A stretch of 27,571 nucleotides of DNA from a virus (IMGVR_UViG_3300009320_001144:1-27571), one strand, 5' to 3'. Numbered from the stretch's first letter, positions 13,132-19,841 are shown. Numbers and translations: made by a program. The notes: generated by a model from the letters alone, not told the origin.

Positions 13132-13503
13132 ATGAGATTTTTCAGTGATATAGATGTCAGGTTAGAGAAAGCAGCGGGCAGGATCGGGAAAAATATTCAA
13201 AATGCTTTGAAACCGCTGACACCGATGGTTACGGGAAGTTTGCGAAGTACGGTTGCAGTTGGGAAGCCGGTTCGTAAAGGAAATGTTTTAGAGATCGAGA
13301 TTGCGATGGCAGATTACGGGATCTGGCTGAATGAAGGTACCGGAATTTTCGGGGAATATAAGAGGAAAATAAAAATTAGAAACCGCGATGGAACATTTAG
13401 GTCTGTAAAAGGAATGAAAGGTCGTCATTTCGTGGAGAAAGCGATCGAGGAAGTTTATCGGAGCGGTGAGATGGAAGAGGAAATTGTGAAGGCGTTTAGA
13501 TAA
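13132..13503 (+). CDS. HK97 gp10-like head-tail connector/completion protein
   Basis: 123 aa with SD GAGGAG. The pattern is that of HK97 gp10-like proteins: an N-terminal helix, LTPMVTGSLRSTV ('P.dTG.LR.S'), then YGIWLNEGTG and G-R-H-F-V-E-K-A at the C-terminal end. These proteins sit at the neck between connector and tail. Finding it between terminase and portal, rather than next to the tail genes, is unusual. Confidence 0.7.
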   Translation: MRFFSDIDVRLEKAAGRIGKNIQNALKPLTPMVTGSLRSTVAVGKPVRKGNVLEIEIAMADYGIWLNEGTGIFGEYKRKIKIRNRDGTFRSVKGMKGRHFVEKAIEEVYRSGEMEEEIVKAFR

Positions 13504-13575
13504 CTCACCCCAGCCCTCTCTTGAAAAGAGAGGGAGAAATCATCTCCTGCGGAGATGCGGAACTTTTTGAGAATT
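13502..13575 (+). repeat. P1 palindromic element, copy 6, with hairpin tail
   Basis: CTCACCCCAG, CCCTCTCTTGAAAAGAGAGGG, then CATCTCC-TGC-GGAGATG (13541-13557) and GGAACTTTTTGAG. The same three-part arrangement occurs at 25327-25401, so the tail hairpin is part of a larger unit. Confidence 0.75.
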
Positions 13576-13583
13576 AGAAGAAA

Positions 13584-13632
13584 CTTTCCGAATATTAGTT
13601 GAGAGAGGTTATTTGCGAGAATCTTCGGAAAG
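13584..13632 (+). repeat. Inverted repeat CTTTCCGA/TCGGAAAG before the portal gene
   Basis: Perfect 8-bp arms at 13584-13591 and 13625-13632 with partly pairing interior. It lies in the leader of the giant portal gene, just before its SD (AAGGA). Confidence 0.45.
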
Positions 13633-13651
13633 GGGAAAAAAAGGATAAATT

Positions 13652-16402
13652 ATGGGACGATGGAATTTATTTGGAAAGAAGGATAAAAGAATTGTGGGAT
13701 TACCGCCAAAAGGACGGAGTTCTGCAGAACAGCAGAAATTTGAGAGTTTGGTGTCTGCACTTACCGACTATTACAGTAACAGTAAGTTGTTTACCTGTTT
13801 GGCATTACTGGAAAAGATGCAGATATATAATCCGGATGTATCACATTCGATCAGGAATTGGATCAATATGAGTAACACGGGACATAAGATCATCCTTTCC
13901 GGAGGGACAGATGCGAGCAATGAAAAAGTATTAAAGGAATTGAATTTGCTTGCTTCCAATCTTTATCAGAGAAGTTTCGGAATAGACGGTTTGATCAATC
14001 ATTATTTGAACCAGGTCGCAGTTACGGGAGCAATTTCTTCCGAAGATATTTTGGAGCAGGATCTATCGGGAGTGAAAACCGTCGAATTGATCCCGGTATC
14101 GCAGATCAGGTTCCGGTATGAAGAAGATTGGCATCCGTATCAGTGGCTCAACGGTCATGAATATAAACTGAATTCTCTGACTTATGATTACCTGGCACAC
14201 TTGCTGATGGAAGTAGGTAAACCTTATGCAAAACCTTTAATTATAGCGGCAATCGATCCGGTCAATCGACAGCGTGATATGCATGAGAATATTGCTTATA
14301 TGATGAAGAAATACGGGATGCTGGGTTTTGTTTCGTTAGCAATGCAACCGCCGCCGCGGGATCGTCATAATAAAGAGACGGAAGCGGAATATCAGAAAAG
14401 GATGTCCAATCTATTGTCTAGGATGTCTTCTTCCCTTATCGATTCTTATAAAGACGGAACCATGGTTCACTTTAAGGATCAGGAGATAAATTTCAATAAT
14501 TTCGGAGCGATGACCAAAGGTTCGGAAGAAATTCACCGTCTCAATGAGGAGCAGGTCTTCAGCGGAATCGGGATCGATCCGGCCATGCAGGGACGGTCGT
14601 TTTCCACGACAGAGACTTATGCCGGAGTAGTTTATAACCTGCTCGGAAATGAAGCGAAAAACCTGCAAAAAATGGTGAAACGGAGACAGGAAAATACTTA
14701 TAATCTACACCTGCAATTGACGGGAAATAAACTGCAAGCGAAGATCAAATTCGATAAAATAGCAGAGAAGGATCCGAAAGCAGCAGCAGAGCGGGAAAAG
14801 ATCGAGATCGAAAATGTGTGCAGGAAGGTCGATAAAGGGATCATTACACCGCAAATGGGAGCAAATGAACTCGGTTATGATGTCTGGCAAAATGAAGAGC
14901 TGGCTTTAGCTGTTTATGATCAAGGGAATAATGAGTACGGATTGGTGAAAGGGAAGAAGGTTTATTATGTGTCTCAACTCACCCCCAGCCCCTCTCTTGA
15001 GAAAAGAGGGGAGGTTATGGACTTTGCGAAAATTCTAACGGAGAGATTCTTGGAAGATAATTTTCGCAAAGTTGAAAGGGAGAATGATCAATCGACAGAT
15101 CAACTTATCCCAAGATTCCTGCGGAACTTGGAACAAGTTTCGGAATGGGAGTTTTACAAGAATGAGAATAAGATCAAGAAGGATTTGAATAATTATTATG
15201 AGCGGGTTTCTCCGTATTTGGATGAAGTCGAGAAAGTGGTGGTCAAGTCTGTTTTGGATAAGATCGGGAAAACGGAGTTCGGAGATTATACGGATGCCGA
15301 GGATTTTGCCGGGAAGATGTTAGATATCGTGCAAGAGGAGCATTCTGCTTTAAAAGATAATATTCTGCTCCAAAAGGAAATCGAGCAAGCATGCATAGGT
15401 GTTTACAATAATTCCCGTTTCTCCGGAAAGGCAACGATCAAATACAGCAAATTAGACAGCAGGATCACGAAATTCACGAGCATGGTCGATCAATTTTTTA
15501 TCAGTTCTTATGTGGATAATAAGGGCTATGGCACGAGTATGCTCAAGTTTTTGGAGAACGAATATAACACCAAAGGAATCAATCTCTGGAATCGAATGAA
15601 ACCGGAAACAATCGCTAATTTCCGCAATGCTTTCAAGGATCAACTTCTTAAAATGAGTGACATGCAAGTTAAAAGAATTATCGATACTTCCATTATGCAG
15701 AGCCGTAATCTAGGTAATATGATGGAAATGGTTGAATTAGAAGTCGAGAGAATGGAAGTCTATGAAGCGATGGAAGAACTGGCATGTCCGATCTGTCTGG
15801 AATTTCACGGTAAAGTAGTGGAAAGAAGATATATAGAGAATTTCATTGAAAATACGGTTGCTCAAACTCCGGACGAATATCTCGATAGTTTAAAAGATCG
15901 AAGTACCAACTATAAAGATATGCAGCATAATATTAGAGGAAAAGATTTCAATAAATTGGTGAGTACCGGAATCGGAACGCCGCCTTATCATCCGCATTGT
16001 CACGGTGAAATGGTGAAGCACCGGGAAGTTATCCGGGAAGTCGATGGCAGTTCCGTTAATGTCGTAGAGAAAGGAAAAAAATTGAATTTTACGGACCCGG
16101 TAACAGGCAAAGCAGCGAACCAGACTGTTAAATACTCGGTGATCGATAAATACGGTCAGAAGGTCTATATGACGGATGAAGGTTATAAACACATTAATCA
16201 GAAACATCATGATGCTATTCCTAAAATTGCGGGAACTATTCGTTCTGCTAAACAATTCGGCACGGCTATCGATAATAAAAATGTGACCTGTTATCAAGGA
16301 GACAGCAAATATCTATCAATAGTTTATCAAAATAATGGTAATGTAGTCTGGACATCGTTTAAACCGACTGATAATAAGTATTTTAAAAGGAATTATCAAT
16401 GA
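13652..16402 (+). CDS. Portal + MuF head-morphogenesis fusion with C-terminal nuclease-like domain
   Basis: 916 aa, SD AAGGA. Residues 1 to about 440 look like a phage portal: early helices, a central wing with VELIPVSQIRF, and the stem-region pattern EEQVFSGIGIDPAMQGRSFSTTETYAG. Residues about 442-474 are encoded by a P1 and then a P3 repeat. Residues about 480-800 form the MuF/SPP1-gp7-like minor head protein, with paired cysteines (Cys712, Cys715 in CPICLEFHG) and HPHCHG (Cys783). Residues about 825-916 are an extra domain, VYMTDEGYKHINQKHH ... SFKPTDNKYFKRNYQ, with the layout of the phage BECR-fold nuclease (PBECR-type) domains found at the end of MuF polymorphic toxins. The next gene is a probable immunity protein. 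The portal and MuF assignments are solid in layout; the toxin call is inference. Confidence 0.8.
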   Translation: MGRWNLFGKKDKRIVGLPPKGRSSAEQQKFESLVSALTDYYSNSKLFTCLALLEKMQIYNPDVSHSIRNWINMSNTGHKIILSGGTDASNEKVLKELNLLASNLYQRSFGIDGLINHYLNQVAVTGAISSEDILEQDLSGVKTVELIPVSQIRFRYEEDWHPYQWLNGHEYKLNSLTYDYLAHLLMEVGKPYAKPLIIAAIDPVNRQRDMHENIAYMMKKYGMLGFVSLAMQPPPRDRHNKETEAEYQKRMSNLLSRMSSSLIDSYKDGTMVHFKDQEINFNNFGAMTKGSEEIHRLNEEQVFSGIGIDPAMQGRSFSTTETYAGVVYNLLGNEAKNLQKMVKRRQENTYNLHLQLTGNKLQAKIKFDKIAEKDPKAAAEREKIEIENVCRKVDKGIITPQMGANELGYDVWQNEELALAVYDQGNNEYGLVKGKKVYYVSQLTPSPSLEKRGEVMDFAKILTERFLEDNFRKVERENDQSTDQLIPRFLRNLEQVSEWEFYKNENKIKKDLNNYYERVSPYLDEVEKVVVKSVLDKIGKTEFGDYTDAEDFAGKMLDIVQEEHSALKDNILLQKEIEQACIGVYNNSRFSGKATIKYSKLDSRITKFTSMVDQFFISSYVDNKGYGTSMLKFLENEYNTKGINLWNRMKPETIANFRNAFKDQLLKMSDMQVKRIIDTSIMQSRNLGNMMEMVELEVERMEVYEAMEELACPICLEFHGKVVERRYIENFIENTVAQTPDEYLDSLKDRSTNYKDMQHNIRGKDFNKLVSTGIGTPPYHPHCHGEMVKHREVIREVDGSSVNVVEKGKKLNFTDPVTGKAANQTVKYSVIDKYGQKVYMTDEGYKHINQKHHDAIPKIAGTIRSAKQFGTAIDNKNVTCYQGDSKYLSIVYQNNGNVVWTSFKPTDNKYFKRNYQ
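14975..15015 (+). repeat. P1 palindromic element, copy 7, in frame at the portal/MuF junction
   Basis: CTCACCCCCAGC, CCCTCTCTTGAGAAAAGAGG, GGAGG. Translated as QLTPSPSLEKRGEV. It ends with GGGGAGG before an in-frame ATG at about 15016, so the MuF half could also be translated on its own. Confidence 0.85.
15021..15072 (+). repeat. P3 inverted-repeat element, copy 3, in frame
   Basis: ACTTTGCGAAAATTCT ... AATTTTCGCAAAGT directly abuts the P1 copy and is translated as DFAKILTERFLEDNFRKV. Its three sister copies are non-coding. Confidence 0.8.
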
Positions 16403-16442
16403 AAACTCACCCCCAACCCCTCTCTAAAAAAAGAGGGGAGAA
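16403..16442 (+). repeat. P1 palindromic element, copy 8
   Basis: Starts at the stop codon of the portal-MuF gene: CTCACCCCCAACCCCTCTCT, AAAAAAAGAGGGGAG. It separates the toxin-like domain from the immunity candidate. Confidence 0.85.
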
Positions 16443-16458
16443 ATTAAGGAAGGAAAAA

Positions 16459-16770
16459 ATGAAAATTATTTATGATGATCGTAATCTAGAGATATTCAGT
16501 AAAAAAGAATATGCAGGTTTAGGATTTGGAAAAGAAGTGCCGGAGAATCTTGAAAATGCAGATTATGAGAGATTACCCACAGTGCCTACAATGTTTTTGG
16601 AAAACGGTAAATTGGCTTATATTCATATACCGACCTTTGATTTAGACCGGTTTCTAAAGGAAGTCAATAGGAGCGATGATTATTTTGCGGAGACTTTCGA
16701 TGTTCCGGAACTGAAGTTGAAGGATGTGACGCTGATCGAGGTTATCGAATACATTGGATTGAAGATTTAA
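16459..16770 (+). CDS. Candidate immunity protein for the MuF C-terminal domain
   Basis: 103 aa from ATG 16459, with AAGGAAGG upstream. A longer frame from 16399 (ATGA overlap with the portal stop) would add 20 residues encoded by the P1 repeat and is not preferred. Compact, acidic alpha/beta protein (MKIIYDDRNLEIFSKKEYAG ... TLIEVIEYIGLKI) without membrane segment. It follows the proposed nuclease domain with no other gene between, as immunity genes follow MuF polymorphic toxins. No immunity family is recognised; the role rests on position, size and acidity. Confidence 0.55.
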   Translation: MKIIYDDRNLEIFSKKEYAGLGFGKEVPENLENADYERLPTVPTMFLENGKLAYIHIPTFDLDRFLKEVNRSDDYFAETFDVPELKLKDVTLIEVIEYIGLKI

Positions 16771-16771
16771 A

Positions 16772-16853
16772 CAACTTCCGAATGTGCGCAGATCTTCGGA
16801 ATGTTGTGAAAGTCTGACAACAATCGGAAGATCTGCGAACATTCCGATGTTTT
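16772..16853 (+). repeat. P2 long palindromic element, copy 3
   Basis: Same structure as 13032-13120. The stem differs by a compensated change: AGCTCTTC/GAAGAGCT in copy 2 is AGATCTTC/GAAGATCT here. Followed by a strong SD for the next gene. Confidence 0.85.
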
Positions 16854-16871
16854 AAAGAAAAAGGAGGAAAG

Positions 16872-17195
16872 ATGAAGAAAAAAGAAACTCACCCCGACCC
16901 TCTCTTGAAAAGAGAGGGAGAAAACAAATCTGATCACTCTCTTAAAATGGAGGGAGAAAACAAATCTGATCACTCTCTTAAAATGGAGGGAGAAAGAAAG
17001 GAAAAAGAGAGAAAACTCGATCTTGAATTGGAGAAAGCAAAGCAACTTGAACAGCAGAAAATGGAGTTGTTATTAGCCAATAGAAAGCAACCGTTAGACT
17101 CCGGAAAGGTGATCGAATTGAAAGGGCTGATCGGAAAACTGGCTGTTAGTTATAACGGGCTGGCAAAGATGGAACTCTCTAAATTGAATATTTAA
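16872..17195 (+). CDS. Coiled-coil protein with a repeat-encoded N-terminus
   Basis: 107 aa with a consensus SD (AAAAAGGAGG). Residues 6-18 (THPDPLLKREGEN) are a P1 element read in frame, and residues about 19-42 are a perfect 12-residue duplication (KSDHSLKMEGEN) built on a 36-bp unit that includes a P1 arm. The remainder is a long helix (KEKERKLDLELEKAKQLEQQKMELLLANRK) and a small C-terminal part. The helical part resembles small phage scaffold or Mu gp-type accessory proteins only in general character. Function unknown; nearly 40 percent of it is repeat-derived. Confidence 0.6.
   Translation: MKKKETHPDPLLKREGENKSDHSLKMEGENKSDHSLKMEGERKEKERKLDLELEKAKQLEQQKMELLLANRKQPLDSGKVIELKGLIGKLAVSYNGLAKMELSKLNI
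16888..16998 (+). repeat. P1 element, copy 9, with two tandem partial copies
   Basis: A full P1 at 16888-16924 is followed by two identical 36-bp units (about 16925-16996), each with CACTCTCTTAAAATGGAGGGAG, a degenerate P1 arm. All lie in frame in the gene at 16872. Confidence 0.8.
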
Positions 17196-17345
17196 TATTG
17201 AAGATTGAATATTATCCACTAATTACACGAATTACACGAACATTGAAGATTATTCAGGACGCTGATCTGTTATGAAAAAAGAGGAAAAAAATAAAATCTT
17301 AATCATAAAGATCATAAGCAATCAGCGTAAATCTGCGTAAAAAAA
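17196..17345. repeat. Cluster of interspersed repeats between 16872 gene and endolysin
   Basis: An ATTGAATATT repeat, an ATCCACTAATTACACGAATT repeat, then GACGCTGATC ... AATCAGCGTAAATCTGCGT. GACGCTGATC GGTTATGAAAAAA recurs at 18480. No gene seen in this stretch. Confidence 0.6.
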
Positions 17346-17356
17346 AGAGGACAAAG

Positions 17357-17716
17357 ATGGGAGATATTTCAAAGAATTTCAGCAGGAAGGAATTTGTCTG
17401 TAAATGCGGGTGCGGGTTCGATACGGTCGATGCGGAACTGATCACGGTTTTGGAAGATGTGCGGGCAAAATTTTATGGAGAGCGGGTGTTTATTTCCAGC
17501 GGGAGCAGATGCAGAAAGCATAATAATAATGTACGAGGATCAGCAAGTTCACAGCATCTGCTCGGGAAGGCAGCAGATATCGTGATCATGAAGATTCCGG
17601 CTTACTTAGTGGCGGATTACTTGGAAGAGAAATATCCGGATAAATACGGGATCGGACGATATCGCGGGTTTACTCATATCGATGTGCGGGGAGAGAAGGC
17701 ACGGTGGAGTCAGTAA
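17357..17716 (+). CDS. Peptidase M15 endolysin (D-Ala-D-Ala carboxypeptidase-like)
   Basis: 119 aa, SD AGAGGAC. Peptidase_M15_3-type fold. The zinc signature SxHxxGxAxD is SQHLLGKAAD with His67 and Asp74, and the third ligand is His107 in FTHIDVR; an N-terminal CKCGCG is usual for this subfamily. It cuts peptidoglycan cross-links, most likely for lysis. No signal peptide, so it needs a holin; no clear holin gene adjoins it. Position between head genes, instead of with a lysis cassette, is unusual. Confidence 0.88.
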   Translation: MGDISKNFSRKEFVCKCGCGFDTVDAELITVLEDVRAKFYGERVFISSGSRCRKHNNNVRGSASSQHLLGKAADIVIMKIPAYLVADYLEEKYPDKYGIGRYRGFTHIDVRGEKARWSQ

Positions 17717-17717
17717 C

Positions 17718-17790
17718 CCCATCGTCCCGATGGGAAGTTGAATTGGTTGAATCAGGAAAAAAAGTTCAATCGAAATGACTGAACTTTTAT
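17718..17790. terminator. Bidirectional terminators between converging genes
   Basis: CCCATCG-TCC-CGATGGG (17718-17734) directly follows the endolysin stop. A second hairpin, AAAGTTCA/TGAACTTT (17761-17787), has an A-run on its left and TTTTAT on its right, so it can work on both strands. The endolysin and the minus-strand gene at 17820-18323 converge here. Confidence 0.65.
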
Positions 17791-17819
17791 AAAATTGTTC
17801 TTTAAAATATGATAGAGTG

Positions 17820-18323
17820 TCAGTTTACTTTGGTAAACAATTCTTCTTCACCTGAAACAAGAACGACGATATTGGAGAAGATCAGATTTTCCGGTTTTAT
17901 GGGAAAGACGATCCAGCCGGTTTCGGCTTGGTTAGGTTGAAGAAATGCTTTGAAATCAAAAGGAGAGAGGGAAACATAATCTTCGCTGGTTTTTGGAGTA
18001 GTGCGGACAGTTAGCATATCAGAGATAAAATCGACACCATCACATTGATCACGGGATTTCAACGCTTTTACATCGATCACCCGACAGGCAGAATATCTTT
18101 GTTCTTTGTCAGCAGCAGTTTGGCTTAAATAAATATCGAGAATGCTGAACGGTTTATTTCCGACATTACTGATAGAGACTTTCATAGCAACACCAAAAGT
18201 ATGATTGAAATAGGTTTTGTGGAAACTAAAAAGCATCTTTGTTTTTTTGCTTTTTATTCCCTGTAAGCGAAACATCAAATTTGTCATAAGACTTGCTCCT
18301 GCAATGATCACAGTCGGATCCAT
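17820..18323 (-). CDS. Unknown minus-strand cargo gene (moron candidate)
   Basis: 167 aa, with GGAGG five bases before the ATG. N-terminus has a short hydrophobic stretch (TVIIAGASLMTNLMF); the rest is beta-rich with alternating hydrophobics (AMKVSISNVGNKPFSILDIYLSQ ... WIVFPIKPENLIFSNIVVLVSG), like an immunoglobulin-type sandwich. It has its own promoter and terminator and opposes the phage late genes, which is the usual mark of a moron expressed in the lysogen. Family not recognised. Confidence 0.7.
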   Translation of the reverse strand: MDPTVIIAGASLMTNLMFRLQGIKSKKTKMLFSFHKTYFNHTFGVAMKVSISNVGNKPFSILDIYLSQTAADKEQRYSACRVIDVKALKSRDQCDGVDFISDMLTVRTTPKTSEDYVSLSPFDFKAFLQPNQAETGWIVFPIKPENLIFSNIVVLVSGEEELFTKVN

Positions 18324-18363
18324 GAAAACCTCCGTTGGTTTTATTTATTAAAATGACGAGATA

Positions 18364-18391
18364 GAAATAATAGATGATAACCGGCTGTCAA
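18364..18391 (-). promoter_or_regulatory. Promoter candidate of the minus-strand cargo gene
   Basis: On the minus strand a consensus TTGACA (18391-18386) is followed after 16 bases by TATTTC. It overlaps an imperfect palindrome, CCGGCTG ... CAGCCGG, about 50 bases across. TTTATTAAAATGAC is directly repeated on either side (about 18344 and 18417). Confidence 0.45.
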
Positions 18392-18539
18392 CCAGAATAT
18401 AAAAAAACCTTTATATTTATTAAAATGACAGTTTGGCAGCCGGCTTATTATCTTGAGAAAAAAGGAGTTAAACGCTGATGGACGCTGATCGGTTATGAAA
18501 AAATATGAAAAAGGATAGTTGAAGCGGTTGAATTAGGGA

Positions 18540-18578
18540 AAACTCACCCCCAGCCCCTCTCTTAAAAAAAGAGGGAGA
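18540..18578 (+). repeat. P1 palindromic element, copy 10
   Basis: CTCACCCCCAGC, CCCTCTCTTAAAAAAAGAGGGAG. It lies in the 364-base gap between the minus-strand cargo gene and the PAPS-reductase gene. The rest of that gap holds the promoter region, a GACGCTGATC repeat and the attC-like hairpin. Confidence 0.85.
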
Positions 18579-18611
18579 CTAAATTGAATTTTTGAGATTA
18601 AAATGTGAGAG

Positions 18612-18665
18612 CAACGCCACGAAGGACTTCATCTTGCTTATCTCACTGTGGGTTGCCTTGTTATG
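18612..18665 (+). other. attC-like hairpin upstream of the PAPS-reductase gene
   Basis: GCAAC-G-CCAC near 18613 pairs with GTGG-GTTGC near 18649 with one bulged G and a loop of about 27 bases; CTTGTTATGAG follows directly. An imperfect arm with an extrahelical base is typical of integron attC sites, but the R-box fits GTTRRRY imperfectly. It ends about 25 bases before the gene. Confidence 0.35.
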
Positions 18666-18687
18666 AGTAGCGATAAAAGAGGATTGA

Positions 18688-19578
18688 ATGATAACTAACG
18701 ATGAATTGAAAAGACGACAGAGTTTACCTATCTTTGAAAAAATAAGATGGTCAAAAGAACGGATTTGGGATTTCTATACACATTTTGATGGCGCGGTTTA
18801 TGTCTCATTATCTGGTGGTAAAGACTCTACAGTTCTTTTGCATATAGTTCGATCTGTATTCCCATATACTCCCGCTGTTTTTGTAGATACTGGTTTAGAA
18901 TACCCGGAGATTCGGTCTTTTGTGAGAACACATGAGAATGTAACTTGGTTAAAGCCAAGGATGTCATTCACAAAAGTAATTGAGAAATATGGTTATCCAG
19001 TAATATCAAAAGAACAAGCACAATATATTTGTGAATATCGCACAACAAAAAGCGAAAAGTTAAAAAATATCAGATGGAATGGAAACAAATATGGACAAGG
19101 TAAAATATCGGAGAAATGGAAATATCTAACAGAAGCACCATTTAAGATTTCTCACAAATGTTGTGATATTATGAAGAAAAATCCTATCAGAAAATATGAA
19201 AAAGAATCTGGCAGATTTGCTTTAATCGGAACAATGGCAAGCGAATCAAGAATACGAATGGTGTATTATTTGAAAAATGGGTGCAACGCTTTTGAATTAA
19301 ATAGACCAAGATCAATGCCAATTTCAATATGGACTGAAAAGGATATTTGGGAATATATAAAATTATTCGATGTTCCCTACTCAAAAATATATGATATGGG
19401 ATGTGATCGCACAGGTTGCATGTTCTGCATGTTTGGTGTTCATTTGGAACAATCTGATTTATTCTCAAAAAACAGATTTCAAAGGATGAAGGAAACACAT
19501 CCTAAACAATGGGATTACTGTATAAATAAATTAGGTTTAGGCAAAGTGTTGGATTATATAAATGTTAGTTACTCATAA
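18688..19578 (+). CDS. PAPS-reductase-family PP-loop protein (DndC-like class)
   Basis: 296 aa. The PP-loop is SGGKDS at residues 42-47, VFVDTGLEYPE is the usual second motif, and four cysteines (Cys158-Cys159, Cys244 and Cys247, with a nearby Cys239) form a likely iron-sulfur site, as in assimilatory PAPS reductases and DndC. Phages often carry this family near morons; whether it reduces PAPS or modifies nucleic acids is not known. Codons are much more A/T-rich than the flanking structural genes (many ATA, AGA, TTA), and attC-like structures lie at both ends, so lateral gain is likely. SD is GAGG before ATG 18688. Confidence 0.85.
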   Translation: MITNDELKRRQSLPIFEKIRWSKERIWDFYTHFDGAVYVSLSGGKDSTVLLHIVRSVFPYTPAVFVDTGLEYPEIRSFVRTHENVTWLKPRMSFTKVIEKYGYPVISKEQAQYICEYRTTKSEKLKNIRWNGNKYGQGKISEKWKYLTEAPFKISHKCCDIMKKNPIRKYEKESGRFALIGTMASESRIRMVYYLKNGCNAFELNRPRSMPISIWTEKDIWEYIKLFDVPYSKIYDMGCDRTGCMFCMFGVHLEQSDLFSKNRFQRMKETHPKQWDYCINKLGLGKVLDYINVSYS

Positions 19579-19615
19579 CACTTTTCTGCCACGCAAGGCG
19601 TGGAGATGGTGTTAG
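19576..19615 (+). other. attC-like structure overlapping the PAPS-reductase stop
   Basis: TAACAC (19576-19581, including the stop codon) pairs with GTGTTA (19609-19614), and inside it CCACGC-AAG-GCGTGG makes a perfect 6-bp stem. The two-stem layout with unpaired spacers (7 and 5 bases) mirrors attC R and L boxes. GTTAGAA follows. It is shorter than most attC sites and could also be a terminator-like hairpin followed by AAAAA. Confidence 0.4.
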
Positions 19616-19698
19616 AAAAACCCTCTCAAACATAACCGGAATAAATGAGATAATTGACAGGAAATGAAGATTGAATATCGATGGAAACGGGAAACAGG

Positions 19699-19797
19699 TG
19701 ACGGAGGGGAAGAGATTCGAACTCTTAATAGTTACCTATTATTGTGTATCAAACAATTGACATACCATTAGGTCAAAACTTGTCACAAGTTCCGTCA
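19699..19797 (-). ncRNA. tRNA-like fold with GAU anticodon arm and an extra hairpin
   Basis: On the minus strand TGACGGA and TCCGTCA form a 7-bp closing stem. Inside, in order: a hairpin ACTTG-TGA-CAAGT; a D-arm-like TTGAC/GTCAA with loop CTAATGGTAT; an anticodon-like ATTGT-TTGATAC-ACAAT whose centre would read GAU (Ile); a long variable-arm-like AATAG/CTATT; and a T-arm AAGAG-TTCGAAT-CTCTT with a standard TTCGAAT loop. Four unpaired C precede the closing stem and CCT follows, not CCA. The extra hairpin where canonical tRNAs have two bases, and the long variable arm, argue against a functional tRNA-Ile. It may be a tRNA relic, a tRNA mimic, or a new small RNA. Confidence 0.4.
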
Positions 19798-19841
19798 ACT
19801 CCGTTGGAGATGATGGAATCTTGTGATAAGTTGACAGTTAC

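Noticed and set aside
13599-13871. Open frame overlapping the start of the portal gene
   Set aside because: It is a different frame of the portal N-terminus and its leader repeat; the portal frame has the SD and continues for over 900 codons.
16888-16998. CRISPR-like array from repeated 36-bp units
   Set aside because: The units are contiguous without unique spacers and are a coding duplication; no cas genes are present.
19620-19700. A possible short gene between the PAPS-reductase and the tRNA-like fold
   Set aside because: Frames are short and broken, and the stretch is made of repeat pieces such as GATTGAATAT and GGAAACGGGAAAC.
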